From Chloroflexota bacterium (lineage in GTDB: Bacteria; Chloroflexota; Anaerolineae; Ardenticatenales; Ardenticatenaceae), in assembly GCA_003520455.1 (NCBI GenBank), contig DOUV01000941.1, positions 1 to 10,718 of the forward strand: a stretch of 10,718 bases of DNA. The letters are read 5' to 3'. The position numbers were made by a program, and so were the translations under genes. Within the stretch, counting starts at the first letter, position 1. The number at the start of each line of letters is the position of its first letter. The notes below the pieces were generated by a model. The model did not search any database. It was not told the origin of the DNA and worked only from the letters and a program-made list of their open reading frames with translations. Of this stretch, positions 1-5,351 are shown one piece after another.

Positions 1-387
1 CGGGTCGAGCAGCGCCTCGCCGCGGCCGACCGCTTCGAGCGCGCGGATGAGATCGTCGCTCCCGATCTGCTTGAGGACGTAGCCGGTCGCGCCGGCCCGG
101 ATGGCTTCAAAAAGCAATTCGTCCTCGGCGTAAGAGGTCAGCATGATGATCTCGACCTCGGGCATCGTCGCTTTGATCTCACGCGTCGCCTCGATCCCGC
201 TCTTGCCCGGTAAACGAATATCCATGACGACGACATCGGGGTGATACTGTTGCGTGCGCGCCAGAGCCTCTTCAGCGTTCCCGGCTTCCGCCACCACCTC
301 AAACTGGGCGTAGCGCTGGAGGAGCGCCTTGAGGCCGAGCCGGACGACTTCATGGTCATCAACGAGCAGGATTCGCAAGCTTTTCAT
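1..387 (-). CDS. NarL/FixJ-type response regulator, receiver domain (partial)
   Basis: This is the phosphorylation-controlled output partner of the histidine kinase encoded just upstream. The 129 residues visible start [18 protein letters not shown] and form a complete CheY-like receiver. They contain the acidic pair D10/D11, the phosphoacceptor D56 in [10 protein letters not shown], the switch residue T84 in MLTSYA, and K106 in GYVLKQ. The reading frame stays open to base 1, so the C-terminal part, expected to be a LuxR-type helix-turn-helix DNA-binding domain, lies outside the window. The ATG at 387-385 is preceded by GAGG about 8 nt upstream and lies 38 nt after the kinase stop codon, which implies co-transcription. 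The order kinase then regulator and the sequence around the Asp pocket ([17 protein letters not shown]) are typical of the NarL/LiaR/DegU group. The regulon cannot be read from this sequence. The gene is cut by the window edge, not truncated in nature as far as can be seen. Confidence 0.93.
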   Translation of the reverse strand, partial: MKSLRILLVDDHEVVRLGLKALLQRYAQFEVVAEAGNAEEALARTQQYHPDVVVMDIRLPGKSGIEATREIKATMPEVEIIMLTSYAEDELLFEAIRAGATGYVLKQIGSDDLIRALEAVGRGEALLDP

Positions 388-425
388 AACGCCATCCTCG
401 CAATAGGGCAGGTCCGGGCCTGTCT

Positions 426-1817
426 CTAGTCAGCCCCATTCACTGATGGTTGATACGGAACCTCGATCTCGACGATCGTGCCCTCGCCGGGGCGGCCAAG
501 GAGCCGTACGCGGCCGTCGAGCAGGCGCGCGCGGGCGTAGAGGTTCGGGATACCCTTGCCGCCGGGTCGAAACGGGCCGCCGGGCGGCAGGCCGCGGCCA
601 TTGTCGGCCACGATCAGGCGCAGCACGTCCGGATCGCCGCGCAGCAGAACGTCCACGTGATCGGCACCACTGTGACGGCGCGCATTCGTCAGGGCTTCAC
701 GTACCATTTGAAGGAGGTTGGTCCGCACCTCAACCGGAAGCTTGGGCGGGTTGCCCTCGATACGATAGTCGACGTCGAGGTTGCTGCTCGCTCGGAACTC
801 GTTGGTGAGCTCCCCGAGTGTTTCGGCCAGTTCCCCCTCGTCCTCCGACAGATCATGGATATAGCGGCGAATGTCCTCGATGGTCGTATTGAGCGATTCC
901 ATGACCGCTCGAAGCTCCTGCACCGCCAGGTCGGGGTCTCGCTGGATGGTGTGCAGGACGTTGTCGAGCATCAGACCGGCTCCGTAAATGGCCTGGATGG
1001 TGCCGTCGTGGAGCTCCCGGCCGATACGCTGCCGATCGGCGGCCAGCGCCTGCTCGCGGCCCATCGAGGTGACGAGCCGCTGCAACTCCACCCGGAAGAT
1101 CGTCAGGGCCTGGATCATCGCAAGGGCCAGTGCACAGCCGGCCACGGCACGCGGTACGGCCGCTGGGACACCCGTGACGTGGTCGAGCCAGGTTTCGCCA
1201 TCGGACGAGAGCGGCACCAGCACGCCACCAGCGAGGGCGTAGAAACCGAAGGTGAAGCCGGCCACCCGCAGCCACTGGACGATATGCTCGGGGAGGCGCA
1301 TGGCACTGATACGCATTGCCTGACCACGAAGCCCCCAGGCGGCAAGGAGGGCGCCCGGCAGAACAAACAGCAGCCGGCCCAGCCGCTCACTCCAGAGCCG
1401 GATCTGTTCGACTGGCAGCCCCCTCACCCAGAGCAATAGGACGATCAGGCTGAGTCCGCCCGCGAGGATCCACGGGATCCAGGTCACCCGCGGGCCGCTC
1501 CAATTCAGGCGGATGCCGAAGTAGAGTAGGCTCGCGAAGCTCGCGATAAAGAGGAGCGCCTGGCCGATTCGCAAGAGTTGGACAATCTCGGGATTGACGT
1601 ACGTCGCCTGGACGGGAATGAAGATGTCAGCCCAAATAGCCAGGCTACTTCCCAAGCCGAAGGCCGCGAGCAGCGGGAGCGAGCGCGCCAGTTCAAGGCG
1701 GCTCTCACTCCGCCATTGAAGCGCGACCGAAAGACCCAACGTAAAAAAAGCCTGGCCGTAGATCGCCAGCAGGATCACACGATTGGTGCTAAAGAAATCA
1801 GCGATCAGATTAGACAT
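426..1817 (-). CDS. Membrane sensor histidine kinase, NarX/LiaS/DegS type (HisKA_3)
   Basis: This 463-aa kinase would sense a signal at or in the membrane and phosphorylate the adjacent response regulator. Residues 1-240 hold about seven hydrophobic segments (near 13-33, 44-66, 80-102, 112-131, 147-163, 185-203 and 218-240) with no obvious extracellular sensor domain, so sensing is probably within the membrane. The dimerisation and phosphotransfer helix follows with [15 protein letters not shown], where H270 is the phosphorylated histidine in the HisKA_3 context. The ATPase domain shows the N box ([12 protein letters not shown]378), the G1 box ([10 protein letters not shown], 405-414) and the G2 box ([12 protein letters not shown], 419-430). 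The ATG at 1817-1815 overlaps the last 8 nt of the DinB-like gene and has no strong Shine-Dalgarno of its own, which suggests translational coupling. Kinase identity is secure; the stimulus is unknown. Confidence 0.95.
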   Translation of the reverse strand: MSNLIADFFSTNRVILLAIYGQAFFTLGLSVALQWRSESRLELARSLPLLAAFGLGSSLAIWADIFIPVQATYVNPEIVQLLRIGQALLFIASFASLLYFGIRLNWSGPRVTWIPWILAGGLSLIVLLLWVRGLPVEQIRLWSERLGRLLFVLPGALLAAWGLRGQAMRISAMRLPEHIVQWLRVAGFTFGFYALAGGVLVPLSSDGETWLDHVTGVPAAVPRAVAGCALALAMIQALTIFRVELQRLVTSMGREQALAADRQRIGRELHDGTIQAIYGAGLMLDNVLHTIQRDPDLAVQELRAVMESLNTTIEDIRRYIHDLSEDEGELAETLGELTNEFRASSNLDVDYRIEGNPPKLPVEVRTNLLQMVREALTNARRHSGADHVDVLLRGDPDVLRLIVADNGRGLPPGGPFRPGGKGIPNLYARARLLDGRVRLLGRPGEGTIVEIEVPYQPSVNGAD

Positions 1818-2295
1818 CGATGCCAGCCGCTACGAGGGCGACGATCTCGCGTTGGTGCATACGTTGGTGGAGCCCGACGATGCGCAAGAGTTTGCGAACG
1901 CTCAGCTCGCCGAGGGCGGGGTGACGGCCCTTCTTCTCCAGTTCCTCCGGTGAGAGGGCCGCTGCGAAGGCGATCATCGCGCGGTGCTCGGCCTCGAGAT
2001 CATCGAGGATGGCGCGAACGTCCTGCCGAGCCCGCCGGGCGACCCCCGCTTGATTCCAGCGGTCAAGATCGAAGTTGGCCAGCTCGAACGTCCTGCCATC
2101 CAGGATGGCTTTAGCGACCTCGCGATGCTCACGCTCTGCGTTCGCCAGGTGAGCCAGGATCTCGCGGGCCGACCAGCCGTCACCAGTGGACGAGCTCGTG
2201 AGCCGGGTCTCAGGAACGCCAGCGATCGTCTCGCGCAGGCGCTGATAGTCGTCCTCGAGTTTGGCGATGATGGCACGAACCGGGTCGCTCGTCAT
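1810..2295 (-). CDS. DinB-like four-helix-bundle protein
   Basis: The product is a 161-aa protein of the DinB/YfiT-like superfamily, which are putative metal-dependent enzymes; some members are thiol S-transferases and many have unknown substrates. The usual metal-binding histidine triad is visible: H49 in WSAREILAHL, and H143 and H147 in GLHQRMHQREI. The placement of WSA just before the first histidine helix is also typical. The frame stays open upstream to 2763, but the start at 2295 is chosen because AGGAG (2302-2306) lies 6 nt before it, a strong promoter ends 25 nt upstream, and the extra upstream residues are low-complexity and do not look coded. The gene leads the operon and its stop codon overlaps the kinase start by 8 nt, so it is likely made in step with the two-component system. 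Whether it acts in the same pathway is inference. Confidence 0.88.
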   Translation of the reverse strand: MTSDPVRAIIAKLEDDYQRLRETIAGVPETRLTSSSTGDGWSAREILAHLANAEREHREVAKAILDGRTFELANFDLDRWNQAGVARRARQDVRAILDDLEAEHRAMIAFAAALSPEELEKKGRHPALGELSVRKLLRIVGLHQRMHQREIVALVAAGIDV

Positions 2296-2301
2296 CGGAT
2301 T

Positions 2302-2306
2302 CTCCT
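2302..2306 (-). promoter_or_regulatory. Shine-Dalgarno of the DinB-like gene
   Basis: The minus strand reads AGGAG, then 6 nt, then ATG at 2295. This decides the start in favour of the 161-aa product over the much longer open frame. Confidence 0.8.
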
Positions 2307-2319
2307 GAATGTTGACAAG

Positions 2320-2347
2320 ATTATAGCAGAGGTAGCCATATAGACAA
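2320..2347 (-). promoter_or_regulatory. Sigma70-type promoter of the DinB/kinase/regulator operon
   Basis: On the minus strand a -35 box TTGTCT (2347-2342) is followed after 16 nt by a perfect -10 box TATAAT (2325-2320). Transcription would start near 2313, leaving a leader of under 20 nt that contains the Shine-Dalgarno. The same -35 hexamer TTGTCT is used by the promoter at 3222-3250. Confidence 0.75.
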
Positions 2348-2630
2348 TGCGCCCAGTGGGCTTGTGCCGGGTGCTCATGCGATGGGAGTGTATCCTCATG
2401 CTGTGGCTGTGCCGCCGCTCGAGTGTCACCCACAGACTGATGTGGGGCAGCACGGATGGGTTGCTGCCCTGCCGGCGGCGATCGTGCTGCCAGTGGTTGC
2501 CGGGCGGCTCGCCCCAGGTTCTTCCTCCTCAGTGCGGGGCTGGAACTGCTCTGCCCGGTCCGCACTGGCGCTTGTTCAGCACCGCCGCCTTCGTCTCCGG
2601 TCGCCGGTTCCTGGTAGGGGGACCTAGAGG
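2348..2630. other. Gene-poor stretch between divergent promoters
   Basis: Open frames exist on both strands, but their translations are rich in Arg, Pro, Cys and Trp, have no recognisable domain and no good ribosome binding site. I see no tRNA, known RNA motif or mobile element end. It separates the leftward operon promoter from a possible rightward promoter near 2634-2642. Confidence 0.5.
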
Positions 2631-2633
2631 CTA

Positions 2634-2642
2634 TGGTAGAAT
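2634..2642 (+). promoter_or_regulatory. Possible extended -10 promoter
   Basis: The plus strand reads TGGTAGAAT, an extended -10 (TG, one base, TAGAAT). No convincing -35 box sits 16-18 nt upstream. It would start transcripts near 2649, about 38 nt before the small membrane protein's ATG. The assignment is tentative. Confidence 0.35.
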
Positions 2643-2686
2643 TGAACTCCACCGTGCATGATAGTGGTAGGCAGAGTTTGTGCACG

Positions 2687-2875
2687 ATGAGGAAGACAAT
2701 GATTGCTCTAGTGCTCGGTGCGTTGGGGTACCTCATTCTGGCGGGGGTGGTCGTTGCAGCCACTATGCGTTCGAGTCAGATGAGCGCCACTGAGGGGCCG
2801 TTTGAAGTCCCGATAGCTGGCGACAAGAGTGAATCCGGTCCCGAGGATAGCCGCGCACGCTATCTGCAAGTCTGA
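2687..2875 (+). CDS. Possible small single-pass membrane protein (62 aa)
   Basis: I do not recognise a family. From ATG 2687 the product is MRKTMIALVLGALGYLILAG followed by VVVAATMRSS and a polar tail of about 35 residues. The layout is a short basic N-terminus, a clean hydrophobic segment at about residues 5-26, then an acidic and polar C-terminus. That pattern is unusual for a chance frame in GC-rich DNA and fits a small inner-membrane protein or a signal-anchor peptide with a short external tail. An earlier in-frame ATG at 2633 would give 80 aa but overlaps the proposed -10 box. A weak purine-rich stretch (GGTAGGCAGAG) precedes 2687, somewhat far for an efficient ribosome binding site. A GC-rich hairpin follows the stop codon by about 33 nt. 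It could be spurious. Confidence 0.4.
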   Translation: MRKTMIALVLGALGYLILAGVVVAATMRSSQMSATEGPFEVPIAGDKSESGPEDSRARYLQV

Positions 2876-2908
2876 CCGGAGATACAACGCATGCCTGCCA
2901 GACTCAGG

Positions 2909-2929
2909 GCGCCGGCGATGAGCCGGCGC
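2909..2929 (+). terminator. GC-rich hairpin after the small ORF
   Basis: An 8-bp perfect stem GCGCCGGC / GCCGGCGC encloses the 5-nt loop GATGA. It lacks a proper T-tract (TTGTCGCGTT follows), so it may be only a weak or factor-assisted terminator, or an RNA 3' end stabiliser. Confidence 0.3.
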
Positions 2930-3151
2930 TTGTCGCGTTCGGTCCCTCTGTCTCCCGCCGCATCGTACGGAGAAGGGGGTCATGGAGATGCGGAAGGCCC
3001 CTGCGTGCGTGCCCCTGCATGCGAACCACACCAGCGGGTGGAGGCGCTCGCTTGTTTTGCGTCCGTTCCGTCCGCAGCGCCTGACGCCGATTGGCGCTAC
3101 ACCTATGATGGGCGTGGTTGCGACTCACAGAAAATCGCTCCAAGGATGCTG

Positions 3152-3165
3152 CCGCTTGCAAGCGG
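3152..3165. repeat. 14-bp perfect palindrome CCGCTTGCAAGCGG
   Basis: A perfect dyad with no loop lies 57 nt upstream of the -35 box at 3222. It could be a binding site for a dimeric regulator of that promoter, or chance. A second short stem, TGGCC (3196-3200) with GGCCA (3212-3216), lies between the two. Confidence 0.35.
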
Positions 3166-3221
3166 GAGCGGAATTGGAGCGCGACGCGAAAACAATGGCC
3201 GTAGGCTACAAGGCCAAAGCG

Positions 3222-3250
3222 TTGTCTCTGTCGCAGCCCCGTGCTATACT
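3222..3250 (+). promoter_or_regulatory. Strong sigma70-type promoter of the structured RNA
   Basis: TTGTCT (3222-3227), a 17-nt spacer, and TATACT (3245-3250) make a near-ideal promoter. Transcription would start near 3257, about 34 nt before the first stem of the structured RNA at 3291. No open frame with coding character begins here, so the first product is RNA. Confidence 0.75.
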
Positions 3251-3256
3251 CTTTGG

Positions 3257-3503
3257 TAAGACACTCCGCTTGAGGAGCAACGGTTATTAACAACCGGATA
3301 GGTTCGCCGGTTGCGGTGGCGAGGCTCCCACCGTGGAAAACCTGTAGAGCTAGCGCTGGACTGCAACCAGCTTCGCGCCTGGGACGGGCACACGGCCGTG
3401 CGCCCCTCCTGGGCAGGGCCCTTGTCAGGGTGCCGATGGTCTCGGACGCGGCGTCACGTCGCGGCGCCAGGGACAAGCCCCCGGCTGTAGCCGGGGGGAA
3501 CTG
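3257..3503 (+). ncRNA. Structured RNA, candidate stand-alone omegaRNA (HEARO/IscB type)
   Basis: Seen directly: from 3291 to 3500 the sequence is dense in complementary segments. CAACCGG (3291-3297) pairs with CCGGTTG (3307-3313); CGGTGG (3314-3319) with CCACCG (3328-3333); GCTGG (3355-3359) with CCAGC (3367-3371). A long imperfect hairpin spans about 3381-3410 (GGGC/GCCC plus CAC/GTG). CTTGTC (3421-3426) pairs with GACAAG (3472-3477), and the 3' hairpin is CCCCCGGC (3478-3485) with GCCGGGGG (3490-3497). The first loop, AGGTT (3300-3304), is complementary to AACCT (3339-3343), a pseudoknot. A dedicated promoter lies just upstream and the frames crossing it do not look coded. From memory, the overall look (CCTGTAGAGC, CGCGCCTGGGA, CTCCTGGGCAGGG and the closing CCCCCGGC hairpin) fits the HEARO RNAs, which are the guide RNAs of IscB nucleases and normally lie directly before iscB. 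Here no nuclease gene follows. In this class the guide sits 5' of the scaffold, here about 3257-3290. Alternatives are a TnpB-type omegaRNA/IS605 right end or a cis-regulatory leader of the downstream hydrolase gene. That it is a structured RNA is fairly sure; the family name is less so. Confidence 0.68.
3478..3497 (+). other. 3'-terminal hairpin of the structured RNA
   Basis: The 8-bp stem CCCCCGGC / GCCGGGGG with loop TGTA is of the kind found at ends of IS200/IS605-family elements and their omegaRNAs. It is followed by GGAACTGACTC, not by a T-tract, so it should not stop transcription by itself; reading through into the gene at 3522 is expected. Confidence 0.6.
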
Positions 3504-3510
3504 ACTCAAG

Positions 3511-3517
3511 AGGGAGG
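3511..3517 (+). promoter_or_regulatory. Ribosome binding site of the hydrolase gene
   Basis: AGGGAGG lies 4 nt before ATG 3522 and only 14 nt after the last hairpin of the structured RNA. Folding of that RNA could therefore influence ribosome access. Confidence 0.75.
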
Positions 3518-3521
3518 TTCG

Positions 3522-4136
3522 ATGCCGGCGATCGAGTATCTACCCGTGGGCGATTGGCAGGCGAACTGCTACTTTGTCGGCGTGCCTACCGGTGAGGCCC
3601 TGCTCCTCGATCCCGGCGCCGAGGCGGAGCACCTGCTGGCCTGGCTGGGTGAACGCCGCCCGGGCTTCATCGTGCTGACTCACGCCGATCCTGACCACGT
3701 TGGAGCGTTAGACGCTGTGGCCGAGGCCTTGGGCTCACCCGTCTGGGCCCACCCGGCGGCGCAAGCACGGGTCCAGCGGCGTCTGGACCGGACGCTGGCC
3801 CACGGCGAGCGCGTCCAGGTCGGTCCGGTCGAGTTTGAGGTGCGCCACGTGCCCGGCCACTCACCCGATGGGATCGCACTCATCGGGGCCGGCCGCTGTT
3901 TCAGCGGTGACAGTCTCTTCCCCGGCGGCCCCGGGCGCACGCCAGACCCGGAGGCATTTCTGACACTTCTGGCCGCGATCGAGCGCGAACTTCTGCCCCT
4001 CGACCCGGCCACGGTGGTCTACCCGGGCCACGGGGCCGGCACTACCATCCGCACGGCGCGTGAAGAGGTGGCCGGCTTCCGCCGGCGGTGGCACGGCGAG
4101 CCCATCAGTGGCGACGTCACGTGGCTCGGGGTGTAG
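3522..4136 (+). CDS. Metallo-beta-lactamase-fold hydrolase (glyoxalase II-like)
   Basis: This is a 204-aa cytoplasmic MBL-fold protein of the size of short glyoxalase II-like hydrolases (YcbL-type), which cleave thioesters such as S-lactoylglutathione or related substrates. Metal-site motifs in order are THADPDHVG (H54, D56, D58, H59), PGHSPDG (H113), FSGDSLF (D130) and YPGHGAGTTI (H170). The second histidine of the usual HxHxDH motif is Asp here (HxDxDH), which changes one ligand of metal site 1 and may alter metal preference or activity. All other ligands are intact, so the enzyme is probably functional. No signal peptide is present. The start is supported by AGGGAGG 4 nt upstream. The nearest promoter is the one at 3222-3250, so the gene may be transcribed with the structured RNA as its leader. 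The substrate cannot be named from sequence. Confidence 0.92.
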   Translation: MPAIEYLPVGDWQANCYFVGVPTGEALLLDPGAEAEHLLAWLGERRPGFIVLTHADPDHVGALDAVAEALGSPVWAHPAAQARVQRRLDRTLAHGERVQVGPVEFEVRHVPGHSPDGIALIGAGRCFSGDSLFPGGPGRTPDPEAFLTLLAAIERELLPLDPATVVYPGHGAGTTIRTAREEVAGFRRRWHGEPISGDVTWLGV

Positions 4137-4146
4137 TTGACCCGGT

Positions 4147-4199
4147 GGTTTCGAGAACCTACATCGCGCGCGGCACGCTCTCGGCGGAAGGTTCAAACC
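4147..4199. repeat. Imperfect inverted repeat between convergent genes
   Basis: GGTTT (4147-4151) and GAACCT (4155-4160) are answered by AGGTTC (4189-4194) and AAACC (4195-4199), giving an 11-bp stem with a 3-nt CGA bulge and a 28-nt GC-rich loop. It fills the 67-nt gap between two convergent genes and could act as a bidirectional transcription barrier. There is no T-tract. Confidence 0.45.
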
Positions 4200-4203
4200 G
4201 GTC

Positions 4204-4746
4204 TCAGTGCCCGAGGGCAGCGCGCACGCGGCTCTCCCGCAGCGTCCGGAGCCCCGAGTAGACTCCAAGGATTCCCAGCGGGAAAGCTACCAATCCTGCC
4301 ACCAGGGCCAGCCACGCACCGATCTGGCGTGTGCCTGGCCTCCCCAACAGCCCACCGGCCGCCACTAACGCTATGCCATTGATCATTGTGGCGGCTGCCC
4401 ACGGCCAGGTCATAAAAACCCCACAGTAGAGCCAACACAGGATGGCGGCGTCGGGCTCTACAATTCGTGGCGCGGGCGGTTTGGGCCACCAGACCAGGCA
4501 GTAGAGCCCGCAGACTACAATAAACAACCCGGCCACAACCGGCAGGCCAACGAGGACCAGGCGCTCAGGCAGTGGCCGCCAGCGTGTCAACGCCCGTCGT
4601 TCTGTTGCCCCCGACTGCCAGCGCTGCAGGATCCACAGAGCGACGAAGGGCGCAGCGATGACCAAAAGCTGGGAGGTGGTGGCAAAGAGCCACCAGGGCG
4701 TACCAACTGCGTGGGCAAACTGGCTCAAGGGTTCACCCGTTTCCAT
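4204..4746 (-). CDS. Hypothetical four-helix membrane protein
   Basis: I do not recognise a family. The 180-aa product has four strongly hydrophobic segments at about residues 18-40, 62-87, 108-132 and 142-165, with short charged linkers (ERRALTRWRPLPER between the first two) and the tail GLRTLRESRVRAALGH. There is no catalytic motif and no signal peptide cleavage site. The second and third segments contain several Trp and Cys (LYCLVWWPKPP, ILCWLYCGVFMTWPW). The positive-inside rule would put the first linker and the C-terminus in the cytoplasm. ATG 4746 is preceded by AAGGAG about 10 nt upstream. It is transcribed towards the hydrolase gene and stands alone, probably from the -10 box at 4935-4940 with a leader of about 180 nt. 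A real gene is likely; its role is unknown. Confidence 0.75.
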   Translation of the reverse strand: METGEPLSQFAHAVGTPWWLFATTSQLLVIAAPFVALWILQRWQSGATERRALTRWRPLPERLVLVGLPVVAGLFIVVCGLYCLVWWPKPPAPRIVEPDAAILCWLYCGVFMTWPWAAATMINGIALVAAGGLLGRPGTRQIGAWLALVAGLVAFPLGILGVYSGLRTLRESRVRAALGH

Positions 4747-4875
4747 CGCTTCTCTCTCCTTCAGGCATGTTCAGTTTCACGGTCAGAAGGCATTCCAGCA
4801 TTCGAGCGGTGCCTTTCTGGAAGGCGGATACCATCCCGACACCCGGGCCTCCCCAGGTGCCGCGCTCGTCATTTG

Positions 4876-4932
4876 ACCTGAGGGTTGCATCCACGCGCCT
4901 CGACGTAGCGCTCGGGTGGTCGCAACTCAGGT
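4876..4932. repeat. Long imperfect palindrome beside a -10 box
   Basis: ACCTGAGGGTTGC (4876-4888) is answered by GCAACTCAGGT (4922-4932), an 11-bp stem with a 2-nt asymmetric bulge. A second layer inside pairs CCACGCGC-like and GCGC/GTGG segments (4891-4919). On the minus strand it would form the 5' end of the leader of the membrane-protein mRNA. Confidence 0.55.
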
Positions 4933-4934
4933 TC

Positions 4935-4940
4935 ATTATA
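4935..4940 (-). promoter_or_regulatory. -10 box of the membrane-protein gene
   Basis: A perfect TATAAT on the minus strand lies 189 nt upstream of ATG 4746. No good -35 box is seen 16-18 nt further upstream (the region reads CCGCTCT), so it may need an activator. The start point would be near 4928, inside the palindrome. Confidence 0.5.
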
Positions 4941-4997
4941 GCACGATGGATCGAGGGAGAGCGGCTCCATCCCAGAGTCACGGGACTGCTCAACTGT

Positions 4998-5016
4998 CCA
5001 GGTGCGTCGCACCTGG
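4998..5016. repeat. Perfect 8-bp hairpin CCAGGTGC/GCACCTGG
   Basis: The stem arms are 4998-5005 and 5009-5016 with a 3-nt loop GTC. CTCCTTC follows on the plus strand, with no T-tract. It lies in a gap without genes and may be a copy of a dispersed palindromic (REP-like) element. Confidence 0.45.
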
Positions 5017-5289
5017 CTCCTTCACAAGCCCTCGATTGAGAGGACCAGGCGGCTCACTGCGGCCGAGTGGGCCAGGCTGGCAGATGGCTCGCACCTCTTC
5101 CGCGGCGACGATTGCGCGGCCCTGCCAGAGCCGGTCACATACTCGAACTGCTGAAACGGTCGCTGGCGGCAGGCCAGTGTCGGGTGCCGATTGGCGGCGA
5201 AATCGCGATCGGCGGGTCGCGATATGGCTCACTCCGCTGCGGAAGCCTTGTCAGTTTGCGGAGTTGCCTGGAAGGGTCTTCAGAAGGCC
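5017..5289. other. Intergenic stretch without recognisable gene
   Basis: Open frames here have no ribosome binding sites, domains or coding-like composition. The only local structure noted is a direct repeat of TCGCGAT at 5203-5209 and 5217-5223, each containing the palindrome TCGCGA, about 90 nt before the promoter region of the next gene. Confidence 0.4.
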
Positions 5290-5319
5290 TTGCGCCGGCG
5301 TTTATTGTTATGATAAGAT
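5290..5319 (+). promoter_or_regulatory. Possible promoter of the 282-aa protein gene
   Basis: TTGCGC (5290-5295), 18 nt, then TAAGAT (5314-5319) is a weak match. TATGAT at 5309-5314 is an alternative -10. The AT-rich patch TTTATTGTTATGATAAGATG stands out from the surrounding GC-rich DNA and is the only promoter-like site before the gene. Confidence 0.4.
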
Positions 5320-5351
5320 GAATCAACGAGGAGTACCGTCAGGAGGGGCCG

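Noticed and set aside
450..1439. Long plus-strand open frame of 329 codons
   Set aside because: Antisense shadow of the histidine kinase, whose motifs and length are secure; the product has no domain.
2296..2763. N-terminal extension of the DinB-like protein to 317 aa
   Set aside because: It would include the operon's own promoter and ribosome binding site, and the extra residues are low-complexity with no DinB similarity.
3478..3497. Intrinsic terminator before the hydrolase gene
   Set aside because: Strong hairpin, but followed by GGAACTGACTC with no T-tract and directly by a ribosome binding site.
3291..3503. Cobalamin riboswitch, tmRNA, SRP RNA, RNase P RNA or 6S RNA
   Set aside because: None of their hallmark conserved segments is seen, such as the B12 box, the tmRNA ends or the SRP GGAAG/GCAGC core.
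3316..3504. Remnant of a TnpB C-terminus in the plus-strand frame over the RNA
   Set aside because: The 62-aa translation shows no zinc ribbon or RuvC motif; the sequence is explained by RNA structure instead.
2904..3509. Minus-strand open frame of 201 codons
   Set aside because: No ribosome binding site or domain; lies across the promoter and the structured RNA, and composition is Arg/Ala/Pro-rich.
4747..4928. T-box leader before the membrane-protein gene
   Set aside because: The minus strand has GGCACCGC, but the rest of the T-box consensus, a specifier loop and a terminator are missing.
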